Positions 44,316-56,495 of a DNA stretch of 64,000 bases are shown here, piece by piece (the stretch's first letter is position 1; every line of letters begins with the position of its first letter). The stretch comes from Ariolimax columbianus (lineage: Eukaryota > Mollusca > Gastropoda > Stylommatophora > Arionidae). The position numbers were made by a program, and so were the translations under genes. The stretch lies in assembly GCA_036924085.1 (NCBI GenBank), contig JAVGWX010000002.1, forward strand, positions 53,231,105-53,295,104, given 5' to 3'. The notes beneath the pieces are model-generated. The model saw nothing but the letters and a program-made list of their open reading frames with translations. It made no database searches and was not told where the DNA came from.

Positions 44316-44347
<32 letters not shown>

Positions 44348-44460
44348 GGAAAGAAGAAGAAGAAGAAGAAGAAAAAGAAAAAAAAGAAGGACAGAACAAT
44401 AAGAAAAAGAAGAAAAAGAAGGAAAGAAGAAGAAGACGACGAAGAAGAAGAAGAAGCAAA
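44309..44460 (+). repeat. (GAA)n-rich purine tract
   Basis: Interrupted GAA triplets. Possibly the tail of the preceding repeat. Confidence 0.9.
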
Positions 44461-44559
44461 AGGAAAATGTTACCTGACTTGAAATACACTTGCAAATTTA
44501 TCAAGGTTATGTTCCCCTTTCAAGAGATAGCTGCTTTTCGACAAGGACCTGGAAAATAG

Positions 44560-44605
44560 AGAGAGAAAGAGAGAAAGAAAGACAGAGAGAGAAAGAGAAA
44601 TAGCG
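44560..44605 (+). repeat. (GA)n-rich microsatellite
   Basis: GAGAGAAAGA repeats. Confidence 0.85.
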
Positions 44606-44794
44606 AGACCCAGTTGTTTACTTTACAACAATCGAGCTATTATGTACCTGACATCTTAGAAATTACACATTTATCCCCTTCCTCCTCGGGGCAATTCTAC
44701 TCCCACCCAAATCTTTCTATGTCTCTTTTATTTTGTTTTAATTTAACATTAAACACACTCGGGTGAACCCTGGTCTAGAATGTTCTAGAAGAGC

Positions 44795-44985
44795 GAGGTC
44801 GGTCACTGTTGTGATCTGTGACCAGGTTAGTGATTGTGGTGATCTGTGACCAGGTCAGTGATTGTGGTGATCTGTAACCAGGTCAGTGATTGTGGTGATA
44901 TGTGACCAGGTCAGTGATTGTGGTGATCTGTGACCAGGTCAGTCAATGTAGTGATCTGTGACCAGATCAGGCAATCTGGTGATTT
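44795..44985 (+). repeat. 28-bp minisatellite, left segment
   Basis: About six units with GGTGATCTGTGACCAGGTCAG. It is cut at the right by LINE copy L1. Confidence 0.9.
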
Positions 44986-47900
44986 GTGATTTGGCCTTTT
45001 CCACGGTGGACATTCGCCATAAAATAGACCGCCAGGTGCTAAACCAATTGGCAGGTAGAGACCACAGGCCAATTAGGCTAGAAGTTGATATGGAAGTAGG
45101 CCCACAGGAAACAAAACCGCTCCCACGTTTGAATTACAAACGAGCCGACTGGGACAGATTTGCAAGCCTGACAGATGGGCTGTGTGAAACCATCAACACA
45201 CGGAATAACAAAATGAAGCCCATGGTGGAAAGCCTAAGCAAAGCAACAATGCAAGCTGCCACTGAAACCATCCCAAGAGGGGCAAGGACAAATTATAAGC
45301 CCTATTGGAATGATGATTTCCAGAAAGCGAAAGATGCGGTCACAAATGCTAGGAACATGGCAGAGAGAGAACAATATATGGAGGCAAATATCGCCCTCAA
45401 AGCCACCACGGCGAAATACAAATACACTCTAAAAAAACAGCAAGAAAAAGCTGGAAAAACAAAACAGAAAGCCTCAAATTAGACAAAGTAGGGAACAAAC
45501 TATGGAAGCTAGTCAGAACCATGAATGATGAAACTCCATCAAACAGACAAATTACAATCAAACAGGGTGACAACATGCTCACTGGAAAAAAAGCAGCAAA
45601 CGCTTTTGTTGAACATTATGCCAGAGCAAACCACATTGAGGTCCCTGCAGGCAGGCATACAGACATTAGTGAAGAGCAAAAGGGGCACGACAACATCAAT
45701 ATGGTACCAGAAGAGCATATGATGGCAAAATTAACAATGAATGAAATGGAAGAGGCAATGAGAACATTAAAGAAAAGGAAATATCCCGGAAAAGACGGGA
45801 TAACAAACGAAATGCTGATGGGGTTGGGCCAAACAGCAAAGAGGAAACTACTATCAGTCCTGAACTAAAGCTGGAAAAGGGGTATTGTACCCCAGGCATG
45901 GAAAGACGCAGTACTTGTACCAGTACCAAAGAAAGGAAAAGACAAAACAGATCCAAATGGATACAGGCCTATCAGCCTACTGAGCTGCGTAGGCAAACTG
46001 ATGGAACGTATGATAAACACCAGACTGATGTGGCATCTGGAAGAAAAACACATTCTAATTCCACAGCAAGTAGGCTTTAGACAGCACAAATCCACTGAGG
46101 ATCAGGTCATCCTCATAGCCCAGGAAATAGAGGATGCCTACCAGGAGCAAAATCACACAGTAGCGGTTTGGGTGGACCTAGAAAAGGCATTTGACAAAGT
46201 CTGGAAAGACGGACTTAGAGTCAAGCTAAGAAGAAGTGAAGTTTGTGGGAAAATGTACAAATGGATTAGTCACTACCTCAAAAACAGAACGGCCAGAGTC
46301 CAAGTACAAGGGCAAATGAGCAAAAAGGTGACACTTGAGCAGGGAGTACCCCAAGGGGGAGTACTGTCACCCACACTCTTCCTGGTGTATATAAATAACA
46401 TAACAGAGAATATACCAATACGAGTCCATACCTCAATGTTTGCAGACGATTTGGCTATGTGGACCTCTGAAAAGAATCTCACCATAGCAAGAAATCGGAT
46501 GCAGCAGGCCCTAACATCGCTGGAAGAGTGGGCGAACTCATGGCTGGTCAAAATAAACGAGGAAAAAACTACATGTACAATATTCTAGCTTTCAAACAAA
46601 CCCCAAAATACCAAATTAAGTCTTAATGGCAAATACCTGCAGCCAAACGACAACCCAAACTACCTGGAAGTCATATTTGATCGGCGCATGATATGGAAAA
46701 GTCAGATCGAGAGAAACCGAATGAGAGCCAGAGAAAGAATGGCAATCATGAGGAAACTTGCTGGCACAAGCTGGGGAGCAGACGAAAGTATACTAAAGAA
46801 ACTGTACACTGGAAGAGTGAAACCAGTTATCGAGTATGGCATTGCGGAATGGACAACAGCAGCAAAGGCAAACTTAAATAAAATTAGCTCCAAAAACCAA
46901 ATAAAACTCCAAAACCAAGCCATGAGAGTTATAACAGGAGGCATGAAGTCAACGCGAATTGTAGAACTTGAAAAGATTACAAAACTGTAATCCATGACCG
47001 ACAGAAAAGACTGCAGAGCCCAGCTGCAATCCGCGAAACTCAGAAGACTGACTGACCATCCAATGCACCAGAGACTAAACAATTTCGGAAATGGGAAACT
47101 AAAGCGAAGAAACTTTGCAGAAATAGCCAAAGCAAAGATGCACGAAGATCCCATGAACGCACTAACAACACCAAAGCCCATCCCTACAGTACGAAATTCT
47201 ACCTGGAGGCAGCATATATTTCCAGAGGTGGTAGAAAATATACCAGGTATTGGAAACAAAAATTGCCAGACTGAAAAAGAAAGAAGAGATACTACCCTGA
47301 GCTACATAACGAAAAACTACCCAAGCATGGACTGGACCCATGCATACACCGACGGTTCTTTAACAAACACAACACAGAAAGAAGGGGCAGGAGCATTTCT
47401 GAACCTACCAAATGGCAGAAAAATAACAATGTCATTCGCTACTGGAAAATACACAAGCAATTTCAGAGCCGAGGCAGAGGCACTGAGGGCGGCAGTGGAA
47501 GAAATGGTGACAAGTAAAAGGAATGAAAGTCATACAGTCCTGCTTACAGATGCCTTGGCCGTAGTCGCAGCACTGCAACATCCAAGGCAACGAGGAGGCA
47601 GACAGACTGGCAAAAGAAGGTGCAAAACTACCACAACCAGATAATAGTATGACATACGAAGAGTCAAAACGGCTTATTAGAGCTAGATACATGACCAATT
47701 GGGAAACCGAACATACCGGCTACACAAAAACGATGCCTATTGCCAGTTGTACAGAAGAGAGCAGGTCGTATTCTTCATACTTTGCACTGGCCACAATAGA
47801 CTGAGGTACCACCTATTCAACAAATTGAAGATAGGTGGCACTGACGAATGCCCGTGTGGTACCGGGAAAATGACTGCTGAACATTTGCTGCAAAACTGCC

Positions 47901-48051
47901 TGACATACGAGGATCAGAGAGATCAGATGTGGCTATCATCAGTTGCAACACTAGACAAGCTCTATGGCAGTGTCGACAGCCTCAGGATGACGGCTGCTTT
48001 TTTCGAAAAAATAAAGGTTGATGTCTGACTGCGTACGATGAAGAAGAAGAT
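44985..48051 (+). mobile_element. GAA-tailed RNase H LINE, longest copy L1
   Basis: Starts inside the endonuclease (GRDHRPIRLEV, the SDH-box region, about 45055). Linker: LPRLNYKRADWDRF. RT blocks: KYPGKDGITNEML (about 45780), GYRPISLLSCVGKLMERMI (about 45960), GFRQHKSTEDQVILIAQ (about 46072), DLEKAFDKVW (about 46175), GVPQGGVLSPTLFLVYIN (about 46342) and FADDLAMW (about 46440). Then the thumb, YTDGSLTNT (about 47347) and CPCGTGKMTAEHLLQNC (about 47848), ending with GAA triplets. Defects are a frameshift near 45440, TAA at 45866, TAG at 46586, TAA at 46987 and a deletion removing the middle of RNase H (about 47570). Domain order is that of I-group LINEs. Confidence 0.9.
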
Positions 48052-48207
48052 AAGTGACCAGGTCAGTGATTGTGGTGATCTGTGACTAGGTCAGTCAGTG
48101 TGGTGATCTGTGACCAGATCAGTTAATCTGGTGATCTGTGTCCAGATCAGGCAATCTGGTGATCTGTGACCAGGTCAGGCAATCTGGTGATCTGTGACCA
48201 GGTCATT
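48052..48207 (+). repeat. 28-bp minisatellite, middle segment
   Basis: GTGATCTGTGACCAGGTCAG-type units between LINE copies L1 and L2. Continuous in type with 44795-44985 and 49529-50170. Confidence 0.9.
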
Positions 48208-49540
48208 CTTCTTCTTCTTCTGCGTACACAGTCAGACAGTAACCATTATTTTCTCGAAAAAAGCGGCGGTCATCCTGAGACTCTCGCCACTACCATAGAG
48301 CTTGTCTTGCAGTTCCACTGGCAATGGCCACATCTGCTCTCTCTGATCCTCGTATGTCGGGCAGTTCTGCAGCAGATGTTCAGTGGTCATTTTACCAGTA
48401 CCGCACGGGCATTCGTCGGTACACCCTATCTTCAATTTGTTGAATAGGTGGTACCTCAGTCTGTTGTGGCCAGTGCGAAGTCTGAAGACAACGACCTGCT
48501 CTCTTCGGTTCAACTGGTAATAGGCATCGTTTTTGGTGTAACCAGTATGTTCGGTTTCCCATTTGGTCATGTATCTGGCTTTGATAAGCCGTTTTGACTC
48601 TTCGTACGTCATACTGGTATCTGTTTGTGGTAGCCTTGCACCTTCTTTTGCCAGTCTGTCTGCCTCCTCGTTGCCTTGGATGTTGCAGTGTGACGGAACC
48701 CACTGTACCACTACCCTTTTTGGTGCGGACTGCTGGCACAGTTTGCAGAGTGCTGCTCTTAAGTCATTAAGCTCAGTGTTTTTCTGGCTTTTTAGCGCTG
48801 TGACTACTTCGAGAGCATCTGTCAGCAGGACTATATGGCTCTCATTTTCACTGTGTGTTACCATTTCTTCCACTGCCGCCCTCAGTGCCTCTGCCTCTGC
48901 TCTGAAATTGCTTATGTACTTACCAGTAGCGAATGACAGTGTTATTTTTCTGCCATTTGGTAGGTTCAGGAATGCTCCTGCCCCTCCGTTCTGTGTAGTG
49001 TTTGTTACAGAACCGTCGGTGTATGCATGGGTCCAGTCCATGCTTGGGTAGCTTTTCGTTATGAAGCTTAGGGTAGTGTCTCTCCTTTCTTTTTCACTCT
49101 GGCAGTTTTTGTTTGCAATACCTGGTATATTTTCTACCACCTCTGGAAATATATCCTGCCTCCAAGTAGGTTTTCGTACAGTAGTGATGGGTTTTGGTGT
49201 TGTTAGTGCGTTTATGGGATCTTCGTGCATCTTTGCTTTGGCTATTTCTGCAAAGTTTCTCCGCTTTAGTTTCCCATTTCCCAAATTGTTTAGTCTCTGG
49301 TACATTGGATGGTCCGTCAGTCTTCTGAGTTTCTCTGACTGCAGCTGGGCTCTGCAGTCTCTTCTATCGGTCATGGATTACAGTTTTGTAATCTTTTCAA
49401 GTTCTACAATTGGCGTTGACTTCATGCCACCTGTTATAATTCTCATGGCTTGGTTTTGAAGTTTGTTAACTTTATCGAAGTTCGCCTTCGCTGCGGTTGT
49501 CCATGCCGCAATGCCATACTCGAGAACTGACCAGGTCATT
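48196..49540 (-). mobile_element. GAA-tailed RNase H LINE, copy L2, with clear target duplication
   Basis: Minus strand, 5'-truncated in the RT thumb/connection (VLEYGIAAWTTAAKANFDKV at 49528). After a TAA near 49377 an uninterrupted 380-residue frame (49374-48232) covers the connection region and RNase H: YTDGSVTNTTQNGGAGAFL, SNFRAEAEALRAAVE, LLTDALEVVTALKS and VQWVPSHCNIQGNEEADRLA, which shows the D, E, D and late acidic positions. The Cys/His tail CPCGTGKMTTEHLLQNCPTY follows. The (CTT)n at 48208-48222 is the GAA tail. GACCAGGTCATT at 48196-48207 and 49529-49540 is the target duplication within the 28-bp array. Confidence 0.92.
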
Positions 49541-50170
49541 CGATCTGGTAATCTGTGACCAGGTCAATGAATGTGGTGATCTGTGACCAGGTCAGGCAAT
49601 CTGGTGATCTGTGACCAGGTCATTCGATCTGGTAATCTGTCACAAGGTAAGCCAATCTGATGATTTGTTACATGGTCAGTCAATCTGATGATCTGTTACA
49701 TGGTCAGACAATCTGATGATCTGTTACATGGTCAGACAATCTGATGGTCTCTTACATGGTCAATCAATTTGATGATCTGTTACATGGTCAGTCAATCTGA
49801 TGGTCTGTTACATGGCCAATCAATCTGATGATCTGTTACATGGTCAGTCAATCTGATGGCCTGTTACATGGTCAATCAATCTGATGATCTGTTACATGGT
49901 CAGTCAATCTGATGGTCTGTTACATGGTCAGACAATCTGATGATCTGTTACATGGTCAGTCAATCTGATGGCCTGTTAAATGGTCAGAAAATTTGATTAT
50001 CTGTTACATGGTCAGACAATTTGATTATCTGTTACATGGTCAGACAATTTGATTATCTGTTACCAGGTCAGTGAATGTGGTGATATGTGACCTAGTCAGT
50101 CAATGTGGTGGTCTGTTACCTGTTTAGTCAATCTGTAGTTGTGTAACAAGGTCAGTCAATGTCATTATCT
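49529..50170 (+). repeat. 28-bp minisatellite, right segment
   Basis: About 22 units. The first few are GACCAGGTCA type; most are the ATCTGTTACATGGTCAG type, so a derived variant expanded on this side. Confidence 0.9.
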
Positions 50171-50672
50171 GTAAACAAGTCAGTTAGCGAAGTGATCAGG
50201 GCATGTGACCAGTTCTGCCTATTTTGTAATCTTTAAACGTCACTACAGTTACAGAGACAAAGTAGCGAATATTAGAATCCTACCACTTAATCAAGCGATC
50301 TTCAAGCTTTTCACTATGTTAGACTTCGAATATTTTGCACATGCTAGCTAACCAAATTGTGATAATTTTTGGGAAACCAGCACTATATACGAGTATCTTT
50401 TTATTCGTCTTATGTTAAGAAGCGATGTGCGTAGTGTTATCTTTTTTCGCATTACGTCCTAGTGCATACGACGCTAGCAAGAATTTGTGTGAGTTTACTT
50501 CTCATAGGAACATTTTCTTTCTGAATCCAAACATATTCCAGTCTGAGTTGTAGATAGCGTCGCTAACCTTTTCCCTGCACATATCTCCACAATCAACATG
50601 TCATGAACATAAGAGAAATGCCAGAAATACTTAGAGACGATGCCATATTTACACTGGAAAATTGCATATATT
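50171..50672. other. no gene recognised
   Basis: AT-rich sequence between the array and LINE copy L3. Confidence 0.45.
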
Positions 50673-52140
50673 GAGTACAAATGAAAAGTCAAATCGAGAG
50701 AAACCGAATGAGAGCCATATAAAGAATGGCAATCATGAGGAAACTTGCTGGCACAAGCTGGGGAGCAGACGAAAGTATACTAAAGAAACTGTACACTGGA
50801 AGAGTGAGACCAGTTCTCGAGTATGGAATTGCGGCACGGACAACAGCAGCGAAGGCGAACTTCGATAAAGTTAACAAACTCCAAAACCAAGCCATGAGAG
50901 TTATAACAGGAGGCATAAAGTTAACGCCAATTGTAGAACTTGAAAAGATTACAAAACTGCAATCCATGACCGACAGAAGAGACTGCAGAGCCCAGCTGCA
51001 GTCAGAGAAACTCAGAAGACTGACTGACCATCCAATGCACCATAGACTAAACAATTTCGGAAATGGGAAACTAAAGAGGAGAAACATTGCAGAAATAGCC
51101 AAAGCAAAGATGCACGAAGATCCCATAAACGCACTAACAACCCCAAAGCCCATCACTTCTGTACGAAAACCTACCTGGAGGCAGGATATATTTCCAGAGG
51201 TGGTAGAAAAAATACCAGGTATTGGAAACAAAAACTGCCAGACTGAAAAAGAAAGGAGAGATACTACCCTAAGCTTTATATCGAAAAACTACCCAAGCAT
51301 GGACTGGACCCATGCATACACCGACGGTTCTGTAACAAACACTACACAGAACGGAGGGGCAGGAGCATTCCTGAACCTACCAAATGGCAGAAAAATAACA
51401 CTGTCATTCGCTACTGGTAAGTACACAAGCAATTTCAGAGCGGAGGCAGAAGCACTGAGGGTGGCAGTGGAAGAAATGGTGACACATAAAGAAAATGAAA
51501 GCCATACAGTCCTGCTTACAGATGCTCTGACCGTAGTCACAGCGCTAAAAAGCCAGAAAAACACTGAGCTTAATGACTTAAGAGCAGTACTCTGTCAACT
51601 ATGCCAGCAGTCCGCACCAAAAAGGGTTAGTGGTACAGTCACACTGCAACATCCAAGGCAACAAGGAGGCAGACAGACTGGCAAAAGAAGGTGCAAGACT
51701 ACCACAAACAGATACTAGTATGACGTACGAAGAGTCAAAACGGCTTATTAAAGCCAGAAACATGACCAAATGGGAAACTGAACATACCGGCTACACCAAA
51801 AACGATGCCTATTACCAGTTGAACAGAAGAGAGCAGGTCGTTGTCTTCAGACTTTGCACTGGCCACAATAGACTGAGGTACCACCTATTCAACAAATTGA
51901 AGATAGGTGGTACCGACGAATGCCCGTGTAGTACCGGGAAAATGATCGCTGAGCATCTGCTGCAGAACTGCCCGACATACGCGGATCAGAGAGAGCAGAT
52001 GTGGCCATCACCAGTGGCAACACAAGACAAGCTATATGGCAGTGTCGACAGCCTCAGGATGACCGCCGCTTTTTTCGAAAAAATAATGGTTACTGTTTGA
52101 CTGCGTACGATGAAGAAGAAGAAGAAGAAGAGTACAAATG
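50673..52140 (+). mobile_element. GAA-tailed RNase H LINE, copy L3, with target duplication
   Basis: 5'-truncated in the RT thumb (KSQIERNRMRA-like). Frame 50726-51718 runs without a stop from MAIMRKLAGTSWGADESILK through the connection region and YTDGSVTNTTQNGGAGAFL to SAPKRVSGTV. There one inserted T and a nine-base loss (about 51627-51640) shift the frame. It continues in 51630-52100 as NKEADRLAKEG, CPCSTGKMIAEHLLQNCPTY (one Cys-tail Gly changed to Ser) and the end, then GAA triplets. GAGTACAAATG at 50673-50683 and 52130-52140 is the target duplication. Confidence 0.92.
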
Positions 52141-52384
52141 TTTAACTTTGACAAATCCTCCAGCGAAAGAACCACTGACTTAAACTTAGATGATAACAAT
52201 AGGCTATGAATTTTTTTTTAAATGAATAATTCAATGTACTGAAATTTAACTAATGCTTCCTTGAAATCAGGGATTGGGCCAAGTTTGTAGAAAATAATAA
52301 AGAAACTAAACAGGCCTAAAGAATGAAAAGTAAAACAAATCGAAGAAATTCAAAATGAATTTGTAGATGCCAAAAAAAAAACCT
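52141..52384. other. no gene recognised
   Basis: AT-rich spacer. Confidence 0.4.
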
Positions 52385-52520
52385 CAAACTATTACTACTA
52401 CTACAACTACTACTACTACTACTTCTACTATTACTACTACTACAACTACTACTACTACTACTTCTACTATTACTGCTACTACTACTACTACTACTACTTC
52501 TTCTTCTTCTTCTTCTTCTT
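52385..52520 (+). repeat. (ACT)n/(CTT)n microsatellite
   Basis: ACT triplets in three blocks, ending in TTC triplets. Confidence 0.95.
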
Positions 52521-52529
52521 TTATCAAAC

Positions 52530-53340
52530 CTTGTCTCCCCCATTTCAACACATCCATAATAAATATCAGAGATAATTCCAAAACCTAATCATACCAGTAT
52601 TTATGTTTCCTGGCTGCTTGGCAAACAACAGACTCGGACACAGAATGAAACTCAGAAGAATATACATATATTCAGTACATAAAAAGTCTAATCTGCTCTG
52701 GACTGTTGTAATCAAGAAATCATGACGTTTATTACATACTCAATGGTAATGATGGAACTGCTTTCGAAGTTTAAAAAAATGTCGCTGAACTGAGGTATCT
52801 ATCTCGATTTACAATTACGATAATGGACTTCAGAAGCTCATCAAATAAATTTGCTGGATACGCGGATTTGACTTCGTTCATTCTTCAAAATGTTTGTTTA
52901 CACAGGTAAAAATTAAACATATTGGATCATATTAACTTCTCAATACCTACTCATCAGCAATAAAGAAACATGGATTGAGAATCCACTAATCTGACCACCT
53001 TTTGTGATTTGTCCAACCAAATCTTTCTTCACCACAGACATGCTCTTTATTGTACCATCCATTATTGCGCATTGACGTTGATTCTGCTACCGGTTATTTA
53101 ATGACAGATGTGAGCACTTCTTTGAAGATGCCTTCTCCAGTTGATGTGATCTGCATCTGATGCACGGGTAACTTCTTGGGTGACATTATATACTAAGATC
53201 TGCGAAGTGTCGATCCAGGGTGAGATATACCCCAGAAAACGTTTTACTTTTACTGCAATTTGATGACCTATATTGCTTCCTATAGTCTCAATGCTACCCT
53301 CAGCTGTTTTAGCGCAAGTCGATTTTGAACATATTTTTCT
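52530..53340. other. no gene recognised
   Basis: AT-rich. 53068-53093 (CCATTATTGCGCATTGACGT and onward) resembles 26516-26538. The minus strand around it gives a short, broken reading (NVTQEVTRASDADHINWRR) that I cannot name. Confidence 0.4.
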
Positions 53341-53344
53341 TTTT

Positions 53345-53415
53345 TGAGGAGCGCGTGGCCGAATGGTTTCAAGGCCTGCCTGCCGACAAAAAGGGCAGCG
53401 GTTCTAATCCACGGT
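53345..53415 (+). mobile_element. tRNA-like sequence, pseudogene or SINE head
   Basis: GCGTGGCCGAATGGTTTCAAGG looks like a tRNA 5' half with A-box, and AGCGGTTCTAATCC like a B-box with one changed base. The anticodon region does not fold cleanly and no acceptor stem closes, so a functional tRNA is unlikely. Confidence 0.5.
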
Positions 53416-54640
53416 ATGACATATGTTGTTTTTCTGTTGGGGGTGAAATAAACAAACATAGCCAGCACACGACGTGGCGATAGCAGTGGCGAGGCGGTCT
53501 GTAGTCCTCAGCCTTCAAAACCCCTCAACTACCCCAGCAATAGGGACAAATATCGTAGGAGTTTTTTTGTGGTTTTTTTTTTTTTTTTTTTGGGTGATAA
53601 CTCTCTCACTGCTTATCTCATGCATACTTTGGGAATTCCGTCGTTAAATGACTTTCCTCTTTTAGCCAATGCATAAACATATAACACTTTGTAACTCGAC
53701 CTTAAACTCTTCATTGTCAATTTTTTTGCGTCACAAAAACAGCTTGTGAAAGCAAACTGTGTTGCATTGATTGAAATTTGATTTTTCATTTGCTTTTTAA
53801 AGATGTGATGCAAGTCTGATATCTTCTAACGTGCTGGATGTGGCCCGCGGGCCGGAGCTTGGAGTCTTAATCCATACAAATAGTGGCTATGTGATTGCAT
53901 TCACTTTTATCTAATCATCATTTATGAATGTGTGTTCTCTTTCATTTGTTCTTTCCTGCTCATCAGGGGGATGCGACAAAAGTCGGTCTCTTCCAGGAAG
54001 CTGCGCCATAGCACTGTCTGTGCTTGTGTAGTGGTGGTTTCTGTAGCAATTTGATTAATAGATTCAGTTTACTAGCCCTAAGCACAACACTCTTGTGTCA
54101 ACTATTACGACTTTCGTGGAAGTATAGTGGTAATATTATATCGTCCCCAGGAAGAAACCATGGGATCCACTCAGGGTGCGACGTTTTGAGTACAAAGACA
54201 TAAATGATAAATACATATTGTGGACATCTATAGTGTATATCACAAAGTTCGTGCCATGTTTGTCCTTGAAAATCTCAAGGCCTAATGCTATTATTAACGT
54301 GTGTGGTATGAGACATCCAATCAGAAAGTAGTAGTTAATAGCTGGGAATAACTGCTTGCAAGGCGTAGCAACCCCAAGGTGCGTTTCGTATTGTTTCTGT
54401 CCTGGTGTGGCAACTTAGCCGTACCCAATTTATGTTTGTATTTCTGTTCTTTGATCTTCAGTAGGACTACAACAACGCTTGATGAGCTAATGCTTTCACT
54501 GAAGTGAAAATTATCGGAATTATGTGATGTATGCGATTATGTGTCCATTTGCAACCATGAATTGCAGATCGCCGAAAAGCTTACGTAATGGTCTGCAAAT
54601 AGTTGTGTACACAGTATGTCGGGGAGACATACTATTGTTA
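53416..54640. other. no gene recognised
   Basis: Contains a T-rich run at 53560-53592. Otherwise unremarkable unique sequence. Confidence 0.45.
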
Positions 54641-54649
54641 ACACGTGTA

Positions 54650-55310
54650 CATACATAAACGCACACTGATAGTTGCAGGCACAGCCAAACAATCACAGAC
54701 ACAAACGCACAGACAAAAACAGACAGAAACACAGATAAAGAGTAACAAAGCCACACACGCACATACATTCATACAATACAGACATATACACGCGCATGCA
54801 GAGTAACAAACCACAGGTGCATACACAGAATCACACAAAACGTACATACACAAGCCCTCACGCACGGTGTCACACATCATAGACACAGACACACAATGCC
54901 CATTCACACGCATAGTGAATAAAAGAAACACAGACACTCACACAGTCACAAAACAAAACAAAACACGCACATTGAATAAAAGAAACACAGACACTCACAC
55001 ACTCACACAGTCACAAAACACAGACACTCACACAATTACAAAACACAGACACTAACACAGTTACAAAACACAGACACTAACACAGTTACAAAACACAGAC
55101 ACTAACACAGTTACAAAACACAGACACTCACACAGTCACAAAACATAGACACTCACACAGTCACACAACACTCACACAGTCAAAAACACAGACACACAGA
55201 GTCATATAACGCAGACATACACAAACATTCACACAAAAAGTCACAAATCATAGATGCACACACAGTAAAAAAAAACACAAGCAAACACACAGACACAAAC
55301 ACACACAGAT
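54650..55310 (+). repeat. CA-rich repeats with a 25-bp minisatellite
   Basis: Between about 54920 and 55170 a 25-bp unit (ACAAAACACAGACACTAACAC then AGTT) repeats. Flanks are looser ACACAGACA-type sequence. Minus-strand Cys-rich frames here are artefacts. Confidence 0.9.
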
Positions 55311-55334
55311 AGAGAGAAAGAGAGAGAGTGAGAC

Positions 55335-55367
<33 letters not shown>

Positions 55368-55520
55368 CTCGTACATACAAATGGCCGACTAGATTGTGTG
55401 AGTGACACGGCCTATCAGAAAGCAGAGAGACAGAGAGAGTGACAGAGCGAGAGAGAGATTCGTATATACAAATGGCCGACTAGATTGTGTGAGTGACATG
55501 GCCTATCAGAAAGCAGATCA
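55311..55520 (+). repeat. (GA)n tract and a 91-bp direct duplication
   Basis: A GA-rich tract (55311-55368) leads into two copies, at 55370 and 55461, of ACAAATGGCCGACTAG, TTGTGTGAGTGACA and GGCCTATCAGAAAGCAG. Confidence 0.85.
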
Positions 55521-56128
55521 TCCTCGAGTAAACACCGCTAAACCGTCTGCTTATCGCGACTTCTTAAGTTCGTTCACTTCCTGTCTGATCTGGACCAATC
55601 AACTTCCGGCATTACGGCTACTTCCTGTCATACGCGTAATGTTGTTGACATCCCTGATGATGTATGCACAACCTTCGACCCCAAAAAAATGTCTGGACAG
55701 GTTAGGTACAACTGACTGCCACAAGCATACATTTATGTGGAAAGAATGTGACGCTTTGTAGCTAGTCAAGAGATAGGACTTTGTGTATACTTTGCAATTG
55801 TGGACACATTCCCGCCACCCTTTCCTTGTTCTTCATAAGAGTATACGGTTCGCAAGATGGGGTCTAGTGACAAATGGTTAGGCAGTTTCTAATCTCCCAC
55901 ATAAATATCCATTCCCACTACTCAATATCTTCTTCCCTAAATCAGTATCCACTCTCACACATCAGAATCTTCTCCCTCACATCAGTATCCACTCACACAC
56001 ACACTAGTATACCCCCCCCCCCCCCCCCGCCCTGGTATATTCAATGGAAATATAAGAAAACAAATGTGGGGTATTGAAAAAGTTGGGAGTGAAAATATCA
56101 GTAATGACCGAAATCAATGTAAGACAGT
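55521..56128. other. no gene; poly-C run
   Basis: Seventeen C at 56012-56028. Short CATCAGTATCCACTC repeats at 55895-56000 resemble the 20-bp satellite at 57.7-58.8 kb. Confidence 0.5.
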
Positions 56129-56129
56129 A

Positions 56130-56350
56130 CAGTTATTATAGCTATATAACAAGACATACCGCCTTGTTGACAAACATGCTAGAGGGTAGGGTGGAAAGCA
56201 GTCGTTCAAGAGGCATGCAACGTTATAAGTGGTTGGATAACATCAGGAGATTGGCTAAAAAAACTATGTCAGATTGCATCATTACGGCAAGAGCCAGAAT
56301 AAACTGGAGACCCATTGCAGTCGACCTTCGATACGGAGATGGCACTTGAA
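56130..56350 (+). mobile_element. LINE C-terminal tail fragment
   Basis: RHTALLTNMLEGRVESSRSR, GMQRYKWLDNIRRL and ARARINWRPIAVDLRYGDGT to a stop at 56349. This is the EGR..G.RSRGRQR..W.DNI, then A.DR..WR end of a LINE, with little decay. Confidence 0.7.
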
Positions 56351-56394
56351 CTGAGCTAAACATGGTTTATAACGCACGAGTGGTCAGCTAGCTA

Positions 56395-56495
56395 GCTATG
56401 TGTGTATGTGGATGTATGCCTTCTCTGTGTCTGGTTATATGTGTGTATGTGGATATATGCCTTCATCTGTGTCTGGTTATATGTGTGTATGTGAT
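56395..56495 (+). repeat. 42-bp unit pair shared with 60.36 kb
   Basis: GTGTATGTGGATGTATGCC and TCTGTGTCTGGTTATATG repeat twice. The same unit forms a four-copy array at 60360-60560. Confidence 0.8.

Noticed and set aside
46702..47259. 185-residue minus frame in L1 and similar frames in L2 and L3
   Set aside because: Antisense shadow shared by all copies because the sense frame is shared. The LINE motifs are on the other strand.
53345..53415. Possible functional tRNA gene
   Set aside because: A-box is good, but the B-box has a changed base and no acceptor stem or clear anticodon arm closes. Listed as tRNA-like only.
54520..55380. Cys-rich minus-strand frames
   Set aside because: They are translations of CA-rich simple repeats.
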